DNA of 64,000 nt, from contig BQMF02000143.1 of the NCBI GenBank assembly GCA_027922465.2, positions 620,001 through 684,000 of the forward strand. Direction: 5' to 3'. Positions 39,709 to 51,579 of the stretch are shown piece after piece. The first letter of the stretch is position 1; every line of letters starts with the position of its first letter. Both the position numbers and the translations under genes were made by a program. This DNA comes from Turritopsis dohrnii. Lineage: Eukaryota; Cnidaria; Hydrozoa; Anthoathecata; Oceaniidae. Under the pieces are notes generated by a model. That model was not told where the DNA came from and made no database searches. It worked only from the letters and a program-made list of their open reading frames with translations.

Positions 39709-39867
39709 GTTCATCTAACAATTTGAAAGCATCAAAACTTCATGGTGTAAACCATGTAAAATTTGTTTGGGTTAGTGAGGGTTAGGTTCAGGCTATGCCT
39801 CGTTCTTTCAGACTATTTTAAGAAGCTTTAACCGAGAAGTTTGATGCTTTCAAACTGTTAGATGAGC
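39709..39867. mobile_element. Foldback MITE, ~30-bp inverted ends
   Basis: The left end TCATCTAACAATTTGAAAGC, continuing ATCAAAACTTC, is mirrored by the right end GAAGTTTGATGCTTTCAAAC, continuing TGTTAGATGA, with one or two differences. The loop includes GGTTAGTGAGGGTTAGG. It lies 45 bp after the stop codon at 39663 and is therefore probably within the 3' UTR. Confidence 0.8.
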
Positions 39868-41767
39868 ACACTTTAAGTCACTTTCGAACTAGTTATGCTA
39901 CGGACCTCGTTTTGATATTTTATATTATTTAAGGCAATTACTTGACACAAAATGAGATTGGTTTGGTTGATCGAAACAACTAAACATGGGAGATATATTC
40001 CTAATTTTTTTCCTATGCAGTTGAATAACGTTAATGAAGGAGCTTAAATTAGATAGTCACAGAAATATGAGTAAGGCTTTTATACCATTCAAAAACTTTT
40101 TGCAAACCTCATATTTTGAGATTAACTTTGTAAAATTTGGGTTTTTTTAACGCAACGTCAGAGGGTCCACTAAAATTTCAGCCTTTGTTATTCCAACAAC
40201 GAAAATTTGTCTTAGAGTGTGTTCATCTTAAAAAGCAGACCAATTTATAATAGAGTTTGAAGAAACGAGGGGAATGTTGTTTATAAACTCAATAGACCAA
40301 ACAAATTTTACAAGGTTTTCACTGTGAAGTTTCGATTTTCTGGAATTAAATGAGGTTTTAAGAAGAATCCTTTAGGGCTGATTTACACCTGCAGGTTTGT
40401 CTAACAAAATGTGAGCATCGTTAGGTTTGTAGTGATTTCTGTTCCGAGCTAAACGAGTTAGTCTTTCGAACAAATAATAATTTCATCAACGCTGTTTATT
40501 GAACAACTAGGTCCCACGTCGTTCGTAAAAGGGAATTGTTTTTTTTTTTTTAATTTGTTTATTGTTATAAACGTGTACAGCATGAAAGTTTTTTACGTAA
40601 GAGACGCATTTTCTAACTTCGCCCCCAAAGAGCTTTTAAATTCAGGTGGTATGGGGACGAAGTGTATTCATAAGTTTTAGTTACATTAGAATGTAAGAAG
40701 CGAAAAACTTTTTAAAAGTGGTTGAAGCTTCCTTTTTTTTTATTTTTATACAATGTTGTAATAAAAAAAATATCCCACAATTTGGATGTAAAATGTTTTG
40801 AAAATACATTGTTTTGCTCTCACAAGTTCTTTCCTCGTGAACAGATTTTCCATAGTATAAATCAGGCCTTAATGGTATTTCATAGTGATATTTAAACTAT
40901 CCTGAAAAATTTTTTTTCTTGTTTTGCTTAATAGTGGACCATGGACCATGAGTGGACTGACATATAAATAGTTGTAATAAAAAGAATCATAATGCTAAAA
41001 TAACTCTAACGGGAATGATTGAACAGTCCTTACTGGGTAGAGGTTTGTCACGGCTAAGTTCTCCTTCTTAGTGAGCCTACTCTTAGTGAGCCATTGGAAT
41101 GAAGGGCTATAGCTAATGTCAACATCACAAAAAGAAGGAACTCCTCTCTACAAAATAGGGTGTGTTCTAAAATCGCTGTAGACTGTTCAGTCTGTAGAGT
41201 CTTTCTCTTACCAGTTAAGTGTTCACTAATCTGAACTTGGTTTTTGTTTTGCCATAATAAGTGGGATTGCAGCCACTACACTTTAAGCGATAAACTAGTC
41301 CGGATGAAATAAGCTTAAGGGCATAGTATTGTTAGACGTAATCACGGAGTACAAGTAGAGCCTTCGAAAGATTGTCAAGAAATATACATGAATATGTCGA
41401 AACTCTGTTACTTTTCACTTAAATGGCAAAATTGTAAGTAAAACTCTTGGACTGAATTTCCACGATAGATGATGTTTATAGCATATATGGCGTTGTAAAG
41501 AGGGTGGTAATAGGGTTTAAATAGAACTATAGATGGCGTAATAAAGAAGGCGGACGAGGGGCGGTGTGAGGTTATCATTGGAGGAGGGTTAAGCAGTAAT
41601 GTAATGTTTTTTAATAATATTCCATAATACATTAAGTTATTTTTTCATAATTTGAAATAATCTTCACTTAACACTTAAACAGACAAGAACTTCGTAGCTT
41701 CTTTTTCTTCTTCGTCTTGAAATCGCGTTGGATCATAAGCCTCGCACGAATTCTCGAAGACAACATT
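39868..41767. other. Intergenic, nothing recognised
   Basis: AT-rich sequence with T-runs near 40530 and 40730 and no splice-supported coding segment. Confidence 0.4.
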
Positions 41768-42133
41768 TCACTTGTGATCACGTAAAGCTCCAATGAGTTC
41801 CTTTAAAACGTCTACGTCTTTGCGATTATATGTCCTTAAGATTATTTTCCCATGAAATCTCTTTAACTTTAACTTGACCAGTTTCGGGAATCCAGCAACT
41901 CTACCAAGTTCAGAAAATACTTTCCCTTGTTCCATAAAATTTCTTTGTTGATACTTATCTAACGGAAATCTTTTCGTTTCGTTGTTTTGCATGTATGAAA
42001 AAATATCTTCTTCCATTGAAATTCCACTATTGTCACGATCTATAGCATTACTGACAACTTGGTTTAAATGACATATAAACATGATGCACATCAAGATGGC
42101 CACTGCAAGTACCAAATTTAAACACTGCTTCAT
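41768..42133 (-). CDS. Small predicted secreted protein, hypothetical
   Basis: A single-exon 121-residue ORF. The N-terminus (MKQCLNLVLAVAILMCIMFI) is a strong signal peptide or anchor, with plausible cleavage near VVSNA. The mature part is polar, has an acidic stretch (MEEDIF) then a basic one (KLVKLKLKRFHGK), and ends LIGALRDHK with no cysteine in the mature region. The ATG context is GAAGATG. TATAAG lies about 45-50 bp upstream on the minus strand. No family is recognised. Its codon openness in an AT-rich setting and coherent layout argue against chance, but no homology is claimed. Confidence 0.5.
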   Translation of the reverse strand: MKQCLNLVLAVAILMCIMFICHLNQVVSNAIDRDNSGISMEEDIFSYMQNNETKRFPLDKYQQRNFMEQGKVFSELGRVAGFPKLVKLKLKRFHGKIILRTYNRKDVDVLKELIGALRDHK

Positions 42134-44397
42134 CTTCAGTCACTTTCAGTGATTTTAGTTTTGATATAAATTGAAGCTTATAAGTATATACCTGGTGTTT
42201 TGCTATTGACAAATTATATTAAATGTTTACTATTATTTATGCATATTAGCAAGAAATATCGACTTGGGAATAGAAATTATTAATAACCCATGAATCATGA
42301 ATCACTGTTGGAAAGATTTTGTGACTTAAAGCCTGGTTCCCACTGTGTAAAATTAATACATACTCATTTGGAAAGTGGTGAACTGGAAAACCTTCTGGTT
42401 TATAATGTCTAAATCTTTTCTAAGCAAGTTTTGCGTATGGCTTTAAATTTAACTCGAAAGAAGTGAATAATCGACAGTTTTAGACGAATAATGTTTACTT
42501 AACTTTAATTTGAATTTTTACAAAGTTTGGCATATAGTTAAAAACAACTCATACAACCTTTTAACCAGACTCCTTTGTTGAATACGTATTTTTTTTCATC
42601 ATGTAATCACGTTTAAAATGACACCTCAGCTTTGCCCTTTTGATAGACTATTTCATAACTTAATATTTACGTCTATCAACTTGTTTCTGAGTTAAATAAT
42701 CATTCGTCCTTATTCCTTACTTGATATCTTGGGGGGGCGTAATGAGCGTTGTAGCCGTCCTGGACCTCCCGAAGCCCCTATGTGGTCTTTTAAGGAGTGG
42801 ACGTTTTCATTCTGGACAAACAAAAATCAAAATATAAAATACTACACTATTTTTTTGGTCATCAGCAGTGGTTAAAGAAAAGCCAAATTTTTGTTTCAAA
42901 ACGTTTATTTCATTATCCATAAATTTTAGATGATAACAAAAATACAAACAGTTTTGAGAAATTGAGAATTGAGGATGTTTTAGATGTTTTTATACGTATT
43001 GTGAGAATTGAGGATGTTTTAGATGTTTTTATACGTATTGTGATCTATCCTAAGCTGTTTGGTAGTAGCTACAACTTATTTTGCCAGGTAGATTGCTGTG
43101 CATTCCCTACTCAAGCTGATAGGATTCTGGCGGGTTCTGTAAAATAGTTTGCATGTCACGGACCATACATCAACCTCCTGGCGGATTAATACTCATTATC
43201 TCGTCTGAAGTCAAAGTGGAATCAAACATGAACGCCACTAGCTAGGGAAAAATTTATCTTCTCTATACATACAACCAATTTTCTATCAGCTAATATAACA
43301 AAATTTACAGGCAAATGGCGAGAGGCAAGTTTCTTGGCCGTGGTATGTTTTTTTTCACAAAAAAATTCACTGCTTTCCGATTTTGTCGTCAAGCCAGGAA
43401 ATAAAGAAATCTGAAAACTTATTTCCTGGAAGAAAAACTTATGAGTATGAAACACCAGGTGAAAAATTCTTCTGCAACCAAATACTTCAGTACATCAACT
43501 CGACTCGACTACCTTTAAATCTGAAGACGTGGTCTGACATATTTCCTCGAAAATAAGCTGCAACTTTTTTTCTGAAATGAAATTTTTTGGCCTATTATTA
43601 AATCGGTTTATTTTCGACGCTTTCCTGAAAAGAAAAAATAGGATTAAGAACAGAAGCATTTTTCAAATATTTCACAGCGAAGTTTTTCAATTTAGGAGCA
43701 ATTTGTCTTCTTCTGAGATGTCTAACAATTTCGCTTCGATTTTCTTCCAATTCATCAGCTTCGTTTTCTTCTTGGGCCCTTCTTTTCTTCTTATTTGTTC
43801 AAAGTCGATACAAACCCCTTTTATACAACTTCAAAACGAGCTAAAGGCCGCTGCGATACAAGTACACCCAAAAGATGAAACAGGTGCTTAACATCATTAT
43901 TCACACTGTAGAGCTGCAACATCGTTGTGATTGTGAGAGAGATATCAAAGAATGTGAAACCCTTTTTTCCTTTATGCGGAATTGTTTATTAAGATGTGAC
44001 CATCATATTTCAGTCATGTCTAACGAAATACAGCTTACTCATGTGTGGTGTGGAAACCTGGGTAACTGGGACATTCATTAAGTCGGGAATCGAATATCCC
44101 TTGATGTTCCCAACTGAGGGATCAACTACTTGCTTCCTTCAGAGTCCACAGCTGTACGGTAATTAGACAGAAAACACATTAGTACAACTTATCAGGCAGA
44201 TGATTGCTGTACTTAAAAGAAGAGTTTAGCGTCTGGTTATATCCTGCAATACAATGACACTTTCATTTGAATGATGGCCATAAACGAAAAGTCACGAGCT
44301 TCCAGTCAAAGAATATGCTTAAAGGAAAACCACGCGATTACCATGGAAGGAAGTACGGAAGTAGCATCAATAAGACAGATACATTGAAACTATTCGG
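42134..44397. other. Intergenic between the small secreted gene and ADAM
   Basis: Contains the 39-bp perfect duplication at 42964-43041. The minus strand at about 43830-43640 has a hydrophilic open stretch (ELEENRSEIVRHLRRRQ in one frame) that could be an unassigned exon, but neither its borders nor its partners could be identified. Confidence 0.35.
42964..43041. repeat. Perfect 39-bp tandem duplication
   Basis: GAGAATTGAGGATGTTTTAG followed by ATGTTTTTATACGTATTGT occurs twice head to tail with no difference. Confidence 0.95.
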
Positions 44398-46897
44398 TTA
44401 CCGTAACATAAGGATAACAAGGAAAACAAGAGTTGTGGATGGGAAGTGGCATGCAGAACTTGAACTTAAGAAAACGGTTGATTCAATAGTATTGTCGATT
44501 CTTGGTTGCCACGTGTTGCAAGTCGGTCCAGTCCAGTTTGTGTTGCAATGACACACTCCATGGTTTGTGCAAACTCCATTCGGCTTGCAAGAAAGCAGAC
44601 AAATGGATGAAAATCCATGAGTTACACATTTATTACGTAAGCAGTACTTTCCGTCCCCACATGGTGTCCAATCAGCGACCATTCCTATTTATACAAACAA
44701 AACCATCTATGGTATGGAAGTAAACTTCCTTCCCAAACCCTTACCGATATCATTGTTTTTTAGCACTGTCTTCTGGACCTTGATTACCAGATCAAAGAAT
44801 TAACGCCGACAGAACGTGGAAAATAGGAGCAAAAATAAACCTTACCCGAAATTCCTGTTTTAACACCGGGTTAATACTTAGTTATCAAGTTTCACTTCGT
44901 TTCAATATATCCTATTATCTCTTGTGACTAAATTCATTTGGGTACTTCCCTTCAAACTTGGCATAATTGTAAAAGTAATTAAAATCTTTTAAACAAGGTT
45001 TGAGGGAAATGTCGATATCTGTATCAGAGAGTAGGATTGCATATAGGCGACACTGAAAATAAAAAATGTTCCTTATTTTCCTCTTGTGTGGGGTGATGCT
45101 TTCCTCATAAACAAGATAAAAAAAAGCTGTTAGAAAGATAACAACCGTACCGGGGTTATTGTGATTTCTTCCCAAGTCAGCATTTCCGCTGCGACAGGTG
45201 AATTCCTCACCGTTGTATTTCAAACGAATTTTGGAATATCCAGACGAGAAGCCAATTACCGGAAATTGATGTGATACATTTATACATTGCAACTTTCCGC
45301 AGAAAACATCAGCTTCATCGCACGAAGAATATGTGTTTTCAGTTTCGTTAATAACTCCACAATGTCCGTACGACCGACCGTATATGTTTAGCTGTTCATA
45401 ACAACTGTCTCGGGCGTCGCTGGCCGTACTCCCCCAAAGGAATTTGCATTGATGTTCTCGTGAAACGCACTTACCATCAATACAAACACCGCCCAAAGAA
45501 CAATTCACGCCGTTTTCTACAAACGTATCTTTGCATTCATCGTTTAAACCATCACAATAATCCGTCACGTCGCACTCACCGACGGATGGACGACAGACTG
45601 TCTTGTTGGATGACAGCCTACATTGGCTACAACAAACGCCATGGGAACACTCCATGTGAGATGATTTGAATTTACAGTTCGTACAGTCACAACAACTGTC
45701 CGAAGAAAAATCGGCACTCCCGCAATCACACTCTTCACCGCTCTCGACATTATTGTTTCCGCATTTTGAACCTGACGATGGAGCGACACCAAACTGTGAT
45801 GGTCGATTCGACAAGCAGGAGGAGAGTGAACTTTTCAAAAAATTATCCAGTGATGCAATGCTGCATTCCGAAAATGTCTTTGGGTTTGAGTTCGGAATAC
45901 TTTGGTAATACATTATGCATCTACCTGTAGGGTCGCCGCATATGCACGAGTTTATGACGTCATGACTCATGTTCAAGTTATGACCGATTTCGTGGGCTAA
46001 CGTACTAATAAATTTATTGTAGTAAGAGTGTCCATCAAACGTACTTACACCGGTTGAATAAAGCTTTGAGCACATCGAGCCTACATATGCAAGCCCAAGC
46101 ACCTTATCGTCGAAAATCTGTTTCGTTAGTAACTGGATATTGTCGACATTTTCAATTTTTTCTATGTAAACGGCAAATCTATTTAAAGTTGCTTGGGCCG
46201 ATGACGTTATTTCGATTTTGTTACTTTCAGTCCAGACCTCCAAACCAGCTAACACTACACGTACGTTGACAGGACGATAAATAGTATCCAATGCGTTTAC
46301 AATTTCTGAAACCTTTGCAACACAGTTGTGTATGTTTCGGCCAGAAGCTACGTATAAGTCGTGATCATATACCACGTACAGCTCAACGTACTTGACATCA
46401 ATGCTGCTTTCTGTCGATGATGATCTCCGACTCCTTCTCTTAATGACGGTTGCATCTCGTGACGAAACATTTCGCGATTGACAGGATACTGATCGGATTA
46501 AACCGGAATATAATCCGGGCGAATTGACGAGAAAAATCGCTGCAGAAAAACACAATATGTTACAAATCACTTGAATTTTAGCGATTTTTCGTCCTTGCTG
46601 AAATTGTAAGTTCACTTCACAATCATCACTGTCGGTGGGGCTTTCTGGGCTCTTCAGTTGCATTGTGTTATGATAACAATTTCTTTTACCGCTTCGAGTA
46701 AGACCATGTAACGTGTAAGACCCATTGAAGATAGAGCTTTCAAGCACCGTCGTAAGAAATTCCCATTGATTTTTAGTACCATGTTGTACGCCGCCAGAGC
46801 CTTCTTTGATTACAGCATTCAGGGTTACAAAAGATTCTGAATGGAACCTTTCAGCTGAAGTAGTGGTGATGATCAAGAAACAGACGAATGTAAGCAT
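44398..46897 (-). CDS. ADAM metalloprotease-disintegrin, two exons
   Basis: ADAM proteins are zinc proteases that shed cell-surface ectodomains. Exons on the minus strand: 46897-45151 and 44684-44398, joined in phase 1 at NPG|M, giving about 677 residues. Order of domains: signal peptide (MLTFVCFLIITTTSA), short prodomain, basic RRSRR furin-like site (about 154-158), reprolysin domain with zinc motif HEIGHNLNMSHD (about 301-312) and Met-turn CIMYY, disintegrin domain (CGNNNVESGEECDCG start), Cys-rich domain, then an EGF-like module (CKPNGVCTNHGVCHCNTNWT) and a short hydrophobic C-terminus (TTLVFLVILML). The family consensus HEXXHXXGXXHD has Gly at position 8; here it is Asn. The zinc-binding His residues and Glu are kept. 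The C-terminus is short for a membrane segment and could be a GPI signal or continue in an unseen exon. Confidence 0.88.
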
Positions 46898-47530
46898 GTT
46901 TTCAGCTGGGAGATGAGGTTTTCGAAAAATTAGTGAAAATGACGCCTGATTTTAAATTTGACGTCAACAAGGAATTACTTACACCACGGATGGCTGTTTT
47001 AAAAGAAGGAAAGCCACAACCGCCCATCAGGTATATTATTTGTATTTCCTTTTGAGATTTATCTGCCTTATACGATATACTAAGTGGCACTTTGGATAAC
47101 TGGGACCGGAGAGATAAGCTTAGTTTGGAAATTCCTTGAAAAAGATCTGTGCCTTCGATCCTTTGAAAATTTCAACCCAGCGAAACTGTTGTTCACACGT
47201 GCAAATACATTCATGTAATGTTCTACCAAGCATTTGGAAACGAATAGAAAGTTTAGGTTGATTAGGTATGTTTTCATAAAAGAAATCTGTTTGCAATGAA
47301 CTTTATCCAATGGCAACTTTAAGGTTTAAAATATCTTAAAATTTCCAGAAACATGAGTTCCACGAAACTCGCTTACGAACTAAAAAGTGTAGAGTTTCAG
47401 AAACACTTCGTCACCTGCTAGCCTTATATCAGAGCTGTAAGAATACACTTTGAAATTGAATTGAAAGAATAATTCTAGTAGTTCTTTAGATTTTCTGACT
47501 TCACATAATTAACACAACAAATACAAAGAT
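46898..47530. other. Spacer between ADAM start and TTC14 end
   Basis: It should contain the ADAM promoter and 5' UTR (read leftward) and the TTC14 3' UTR. AATAATTC-type AT text lies just after the TTC14 stop but no clear AATAAA was placed. No other gene is seen. Confidence 0.4.
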
Positions 47531-48291
47531 TTATTTTCGAGATTTCTTATAGTGTCTTTTTTCAGCTGAACGGTGTCTTCGCTTACGATGTACTGGCGAG
47601 CGGCGTTCGTATGACGTTGTGCTTCTACGACGCTCCTTCTCGAAATCTTTTTCAAGTCGGTTTCCATCAGTGTTTTGATGCATAGATTTTTCTTCAGATG
47701 ACGTGATATTCCTGTCGTGTGTAGATGAATGAGTATGGTTTTTGTATGATGCGGACGACGTTACCGTCGTCGTTGAGGAATCATTCCGACTTTCCGACAT
47801 ATGACGGAGAGCATGAATAGTTTTTGACACGTCATCTTTCATGCTTACTTCAGATTTATGCTTTGTCTTGTTGTTGCTTTTAACAACAGGGTTCTTTTCA
47901 ATCCATTCGTCATCGGAAGGGGACGAGGAGCTTGAGGAGCTCGAGGAGCTTGAGGACGAAGTTGGTGAACTAGAACTACTAAGGTGACGAGAAAAATAAT
48001 TGCAGATACTGTTGTGATTTGAAACCATTCTAAAAATATGACAATAGGGTTTCCTACCTGGAAGTTTCGCTTTTTGTGGCTTCGAGAAGCTTTCGCAATT
48101 TTGAAATCCTATCTTTTGAAGACTCACTCAGTGTCTTATGGATCGGGTTTATTTTCTGAGAATCCTTTTTCACTTTACCACTTATAATCTCCATTTTTAA
48201 TGAAAAGATCAGCATAATTTATCAGCATAATGTAAAAAAGGGAAATGTTATCAGAGGAATCCGTGAAAGACAGGCATCCAAAAAATTAATC

Positions 48292-48325
<34 letters not shown>

Positions 48326-51300
48326 GACCATAAGAGTTGTCCAGTGACGCACATAATAAGATAATAAGAGGACATGAAAATATGTTTCGTCCCAAAACGA
48401 AAAATAAAAATGGAAATTAGAAAAAAAAAATTCAATCAGTTACCAAAACAACCAGGGCAAAGATAGCAGCGTATCGATAACGGCGTGAGATAAAGATAAC
48501 GACGATGACGTCGATTACGTGTGTAGCGATGGATAACGACGACGGCAACACAGTGTCATAACGCAAAGGATAGAAAAAAAGCTCATCTTCAGTTGAAAGT
48601 CATAAATAAACGTTTAAAGAACTTTAAGAATCTTCTTTGAAACTAACTGCATGCAATAGGAACCTTCTTATTTAGACCAATCTTCAGTGAATGGGAACCT
48701 TCCACTGTTTGTGACGTGTTAGAAACTAACCTTCTTTGAAAAGGAAAGTTCTTAGGAACTAACCTTCAAAGAATAAGAACTCTCTTAGAAACTAACTTTC
48801 TTTGAATAGGAATACAAACGAACCTTCTATCGGTTAGAATTTTCTTAAAAACGAAGCTCCTGTGAATGGGAAGGTCCTTAAAAAAACAACCTTGAGTGAA
48901 TGGGAAGACTGTTAGAAACTAACCTTCTGTGAAAGTATTTGTTGAATCCGTTGCGAACGCTCTTTGGCCTCTTGGTGTTGGTTGTCGATTTCTAAGATTT
49001 CTTTGTACATTTTTGCAGCATCTTTCCATTTCAAGTCCTTCTCAAGGCTGTCATTGAAAAACATTGTGATCAGATCGGCGAAGAGACAATTGGTCTAGTT
49101 TTTTTCTCATCGTAATAAAACTCACCTTTGTGCCATAGAAGTCAAAGTATCTATGAGGTATTTCCTTCCGTTTCGGTGTTTCGGATTAATTCTGAGTGCT
49201 TCTTTAAAATCATTAATGGCAAGCTGTAAATCGTTCCGGTTAGCTTTCCTAAGGAAAAACGTAATATAGAAGAGTTACATGCCAGATAGTGCAACCGCAA
49301 TTAGAACAAAAATTTGAATGACCATTACTTTGAAATATCTCAAATATGTATGTAAAAAAAATATATATATATGTCGCATTGAAAAATAAATTAGAACAAA
49401 AATCGCGGAAGAAAATCATACAATGCTCCACGTGCCACGTATGCTTCGACATTCTTCGGAAAAAATGTGATCGCCTGATCAAAACATTTCAAGGCTTCCT
49501 TTTGTTCTTTTTCGCGGAAGTGTTTCACTCCGATGCCAACCCTGCCAATACACACAAGTTGAACAAAGTTGATGTAAAAACCTTACAGAAACAAACAGTG
49601 CCATCAAATATAGAAAAAAATTTGATATCACTCACATTTCCATAGACCATTTGTACGATTGCCTTTCTCTCAGCTGATCAGCATCTTCTTTCAAAACACA
49701 AGTGTTTCTGAAAGCATACAATCGATCGAAAGGGAGTCATTATCTAAACAAATACCTTTGACAACTTGAAAATATTGGAATTGTCATACCGTCTTGGCAC
49801 GAAAGAATTATTCTCGAGATTAATTCCAAAAAAAGCAGTAAGATTATGTAGGTTGCTTGGATTGGCAAACGTTTTACTGTGCCTAAGATCTTGCAATAAG
49901 ATTGTGGGATCTTCGTAAACATCTTCTGTCTCGCTGCAAAACAATTATAAATTACAACACAATTTATAAATAGTGTTAAACTAAACGTAAGCTCTGGTTA
50001 GTCATAACAAAACTGCAATAAATTAACAAATCAAATAAATCAAATTTTTTATCCAATAAAAACTCAACATTCACAAAATCTAGTTTTAACATTATAAAAA
50101 TCAGTCCTGTCCAAGGCAACAAGAATTACACACCTGTCAATGAACTCGTTATCATCGTCATTCATATCTATTCTCCCCTAAATGTTTGAAAAACAAAAAA
50201 TACGTCATTTCTAAGGTCATAAAACTGCTGTTGATGGAAAAAAAAAACGTTCATCTTAAAGGAAATATATTATAATAATTTGATCTCCTTACTAGTCGAA
50301 AATGATTTGACTGATCAGGACCTAATAGCTTCTCATTAAAGGAAATTATCACTCCATTGGTGGTTGCATGAGTGACGATACCTGGAATGAAACCAACAAA
50401 CAAAAACTGAAACACCAAACACTAACTCTTTTTTTACTAGGACTGGACATTTTGATTTTTGCCAATTCAATATTAATATTATATTCAATAAAAGAGGAAC
50501 AGTCACCTCTAACTATATCACCAACTTCCAAATCATAATCATCATCAAATCTTTTGTTCTCATTACACAAATCAGTAATCATCTATTAAGTAAGAATCAT
50601 ACTTAAAGGATTAACAAATCAAGACCAGGAGAAGCACTTTGATTATATACTCACATTAATTTTCAAATCTTTAACCCATCGTTTTGGTTCGTCATCAAAA
50701 GCAAGCAATTCAACTGTTACTTTCGACCCAAGAATAGTAATAATTTTCCCAATGACAATTCTATTGGTTTCAACATTCTAAAAAATGTTTCAAAATAACA
50801 GGATAATTATATTGGCCATCATGGTTGTCGTGGAGGGGGAAATTTTCGATTTTATAGCCTCTAGATTGCCATAGACATACATTCCCAGGGAGGTAGTAAA
50901 GTACAGTTCGAAGACGCTTATTTATTTTTTATGTTCTGAATTCATCGATAACGGGAGATCAACAAGGTTAAGAAGGCATTATTTTTGAAGTTTTTAACTT
51001 CTTTTTGCATGGGAATTGAACAAAACTATCGAAGTGAACTCCGCATCATACAAAAAATATCGTTTTTGCTTATAAATTGAAAATATATCGCATTTGCTAA
51101 TTAAATAGACATGCCATAGCGAGTTACAGATTTCTTTTGTGCAACATTGAATAAAAAAGGGAAGATATGTAGCAGAAAAACAATTCTTAGCAAATTTGCT
51201 GCTTTATATTTTAAAAGTGCTAGTCAAGTTTGGGCGGATTAGTTTGGGCGCCCATACCACTCAAATGGTATCAAAATACGTCTGGGTACGACACTGTAAA

Positions 51301-51579
51301 CATACCTTGAAATACCGTAACTGGCGATCAGTCTGAGAGATACCAAGATATCGCTCCAGAGGTTGAACTTGTACTAAATTCTTTGAATTTTCTTTTACAA
51401 TTTTCTTATCAACAGAATGAGTTTTCTTTTTAATTTCATGATTAACCAAATCAGAAAATTCAGCAAGTAATTGATGAAACCTGGAAATATCAAAGCGAAT
51501 ACTAACTAGAGCAAAACAACAAAGTTCCTTTTTAGAAGGAAAATGTCTCAAACCTGTAATCAACATCAACTTTATCCAT
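47531..51579 (-). CDS. TTC14: Tetratricopeptide repeat protein 14, 13 exons
   Basis: TTC14 combines an S1-type nucleic-acid-binding region, TPR repeats and an Arg/Ser-rich tail, and is thought to act in RNA metabolism. Minus-strand exons: 51579-51554, 51480-51306, 50777-50655, 50582-50507, 50381-50293, 50177-50134, 49933-49790, 49707-49636, 49541-49422, 49248-49126, 49047-48924, 48188-48058, 47978-47531, with one-base uncertainty at some borders. Phases agree, giving 564 residues. The OB/S1-like part lies at about 68-163 (IVIGKIITILGSKVTVELL, LEVGDIVRG). Diagnostic TTC14 blocks follow: LRERQSYKWS, GIGVKHFREKEQKEALKCF, VEAYVARGAL, LRINPKHRNGRKYL. Two to three TPRs occupy about 245-372. KLRKLL precedes a poly-Ser run and an Arg/Ser-rich C-terminus (RRSTTSYERRSPVHRKRRHR). 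The last intron is best read as 79 bp. Confidence 0.9.
48291..48325. repeat. AAC trinucleotide microsatellite
   Basis: About eleven AAC units in TTC14 intron 11. Confidence 0.9.
48625..48935 (-). repeat. Degenerate tandem array carrying TTC14 exon 11 donor sites
   Basis: On the plus strand, variants of GAAACTAACCTTCTTTGAA recur about seven times at roughly 30-50-bp spacing (near 48640, 48730, 48760, 48795, 48820, 48890, 48920). The last copy, ACTAACCTTCTGTGAAAG, is the real 3' end of exon 11 with its donor (minus strand CTTTCACAGAAG|GTTAGT). The array therefore looks like an intronic amplification of the exon end and splice site; several units keep AAGGTTAGT on the minus strand. Confidence 0.7.

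Noticed and set aside
43640..43830. Hydrophilic minus-strand exon (ELEENRSEIVRHLRRRQ)
   Set aside because: Coding-like composition, but two frames are open in part, exon borders are ambiguous and no partner exon was found.
44915..45150. Read-through C-terminus of the ADAM long ORF
   Set aside because: Text after NPG does not resemble an ADAM; splicing at GTACGG to 44684 restores the conserved GMV...CG...C block and EGF module.
48030..48057. A 28-nt intron (GTAGGA...TTTTTAG) in TTC14
   Set aside because: It preserves the frame, but a longer 79-nt intron ending at 47979 uses the same donor, has a better pyrimidine-rich acceptor and joins directly to the poly-Ser run, as in other TTC14 proteins.
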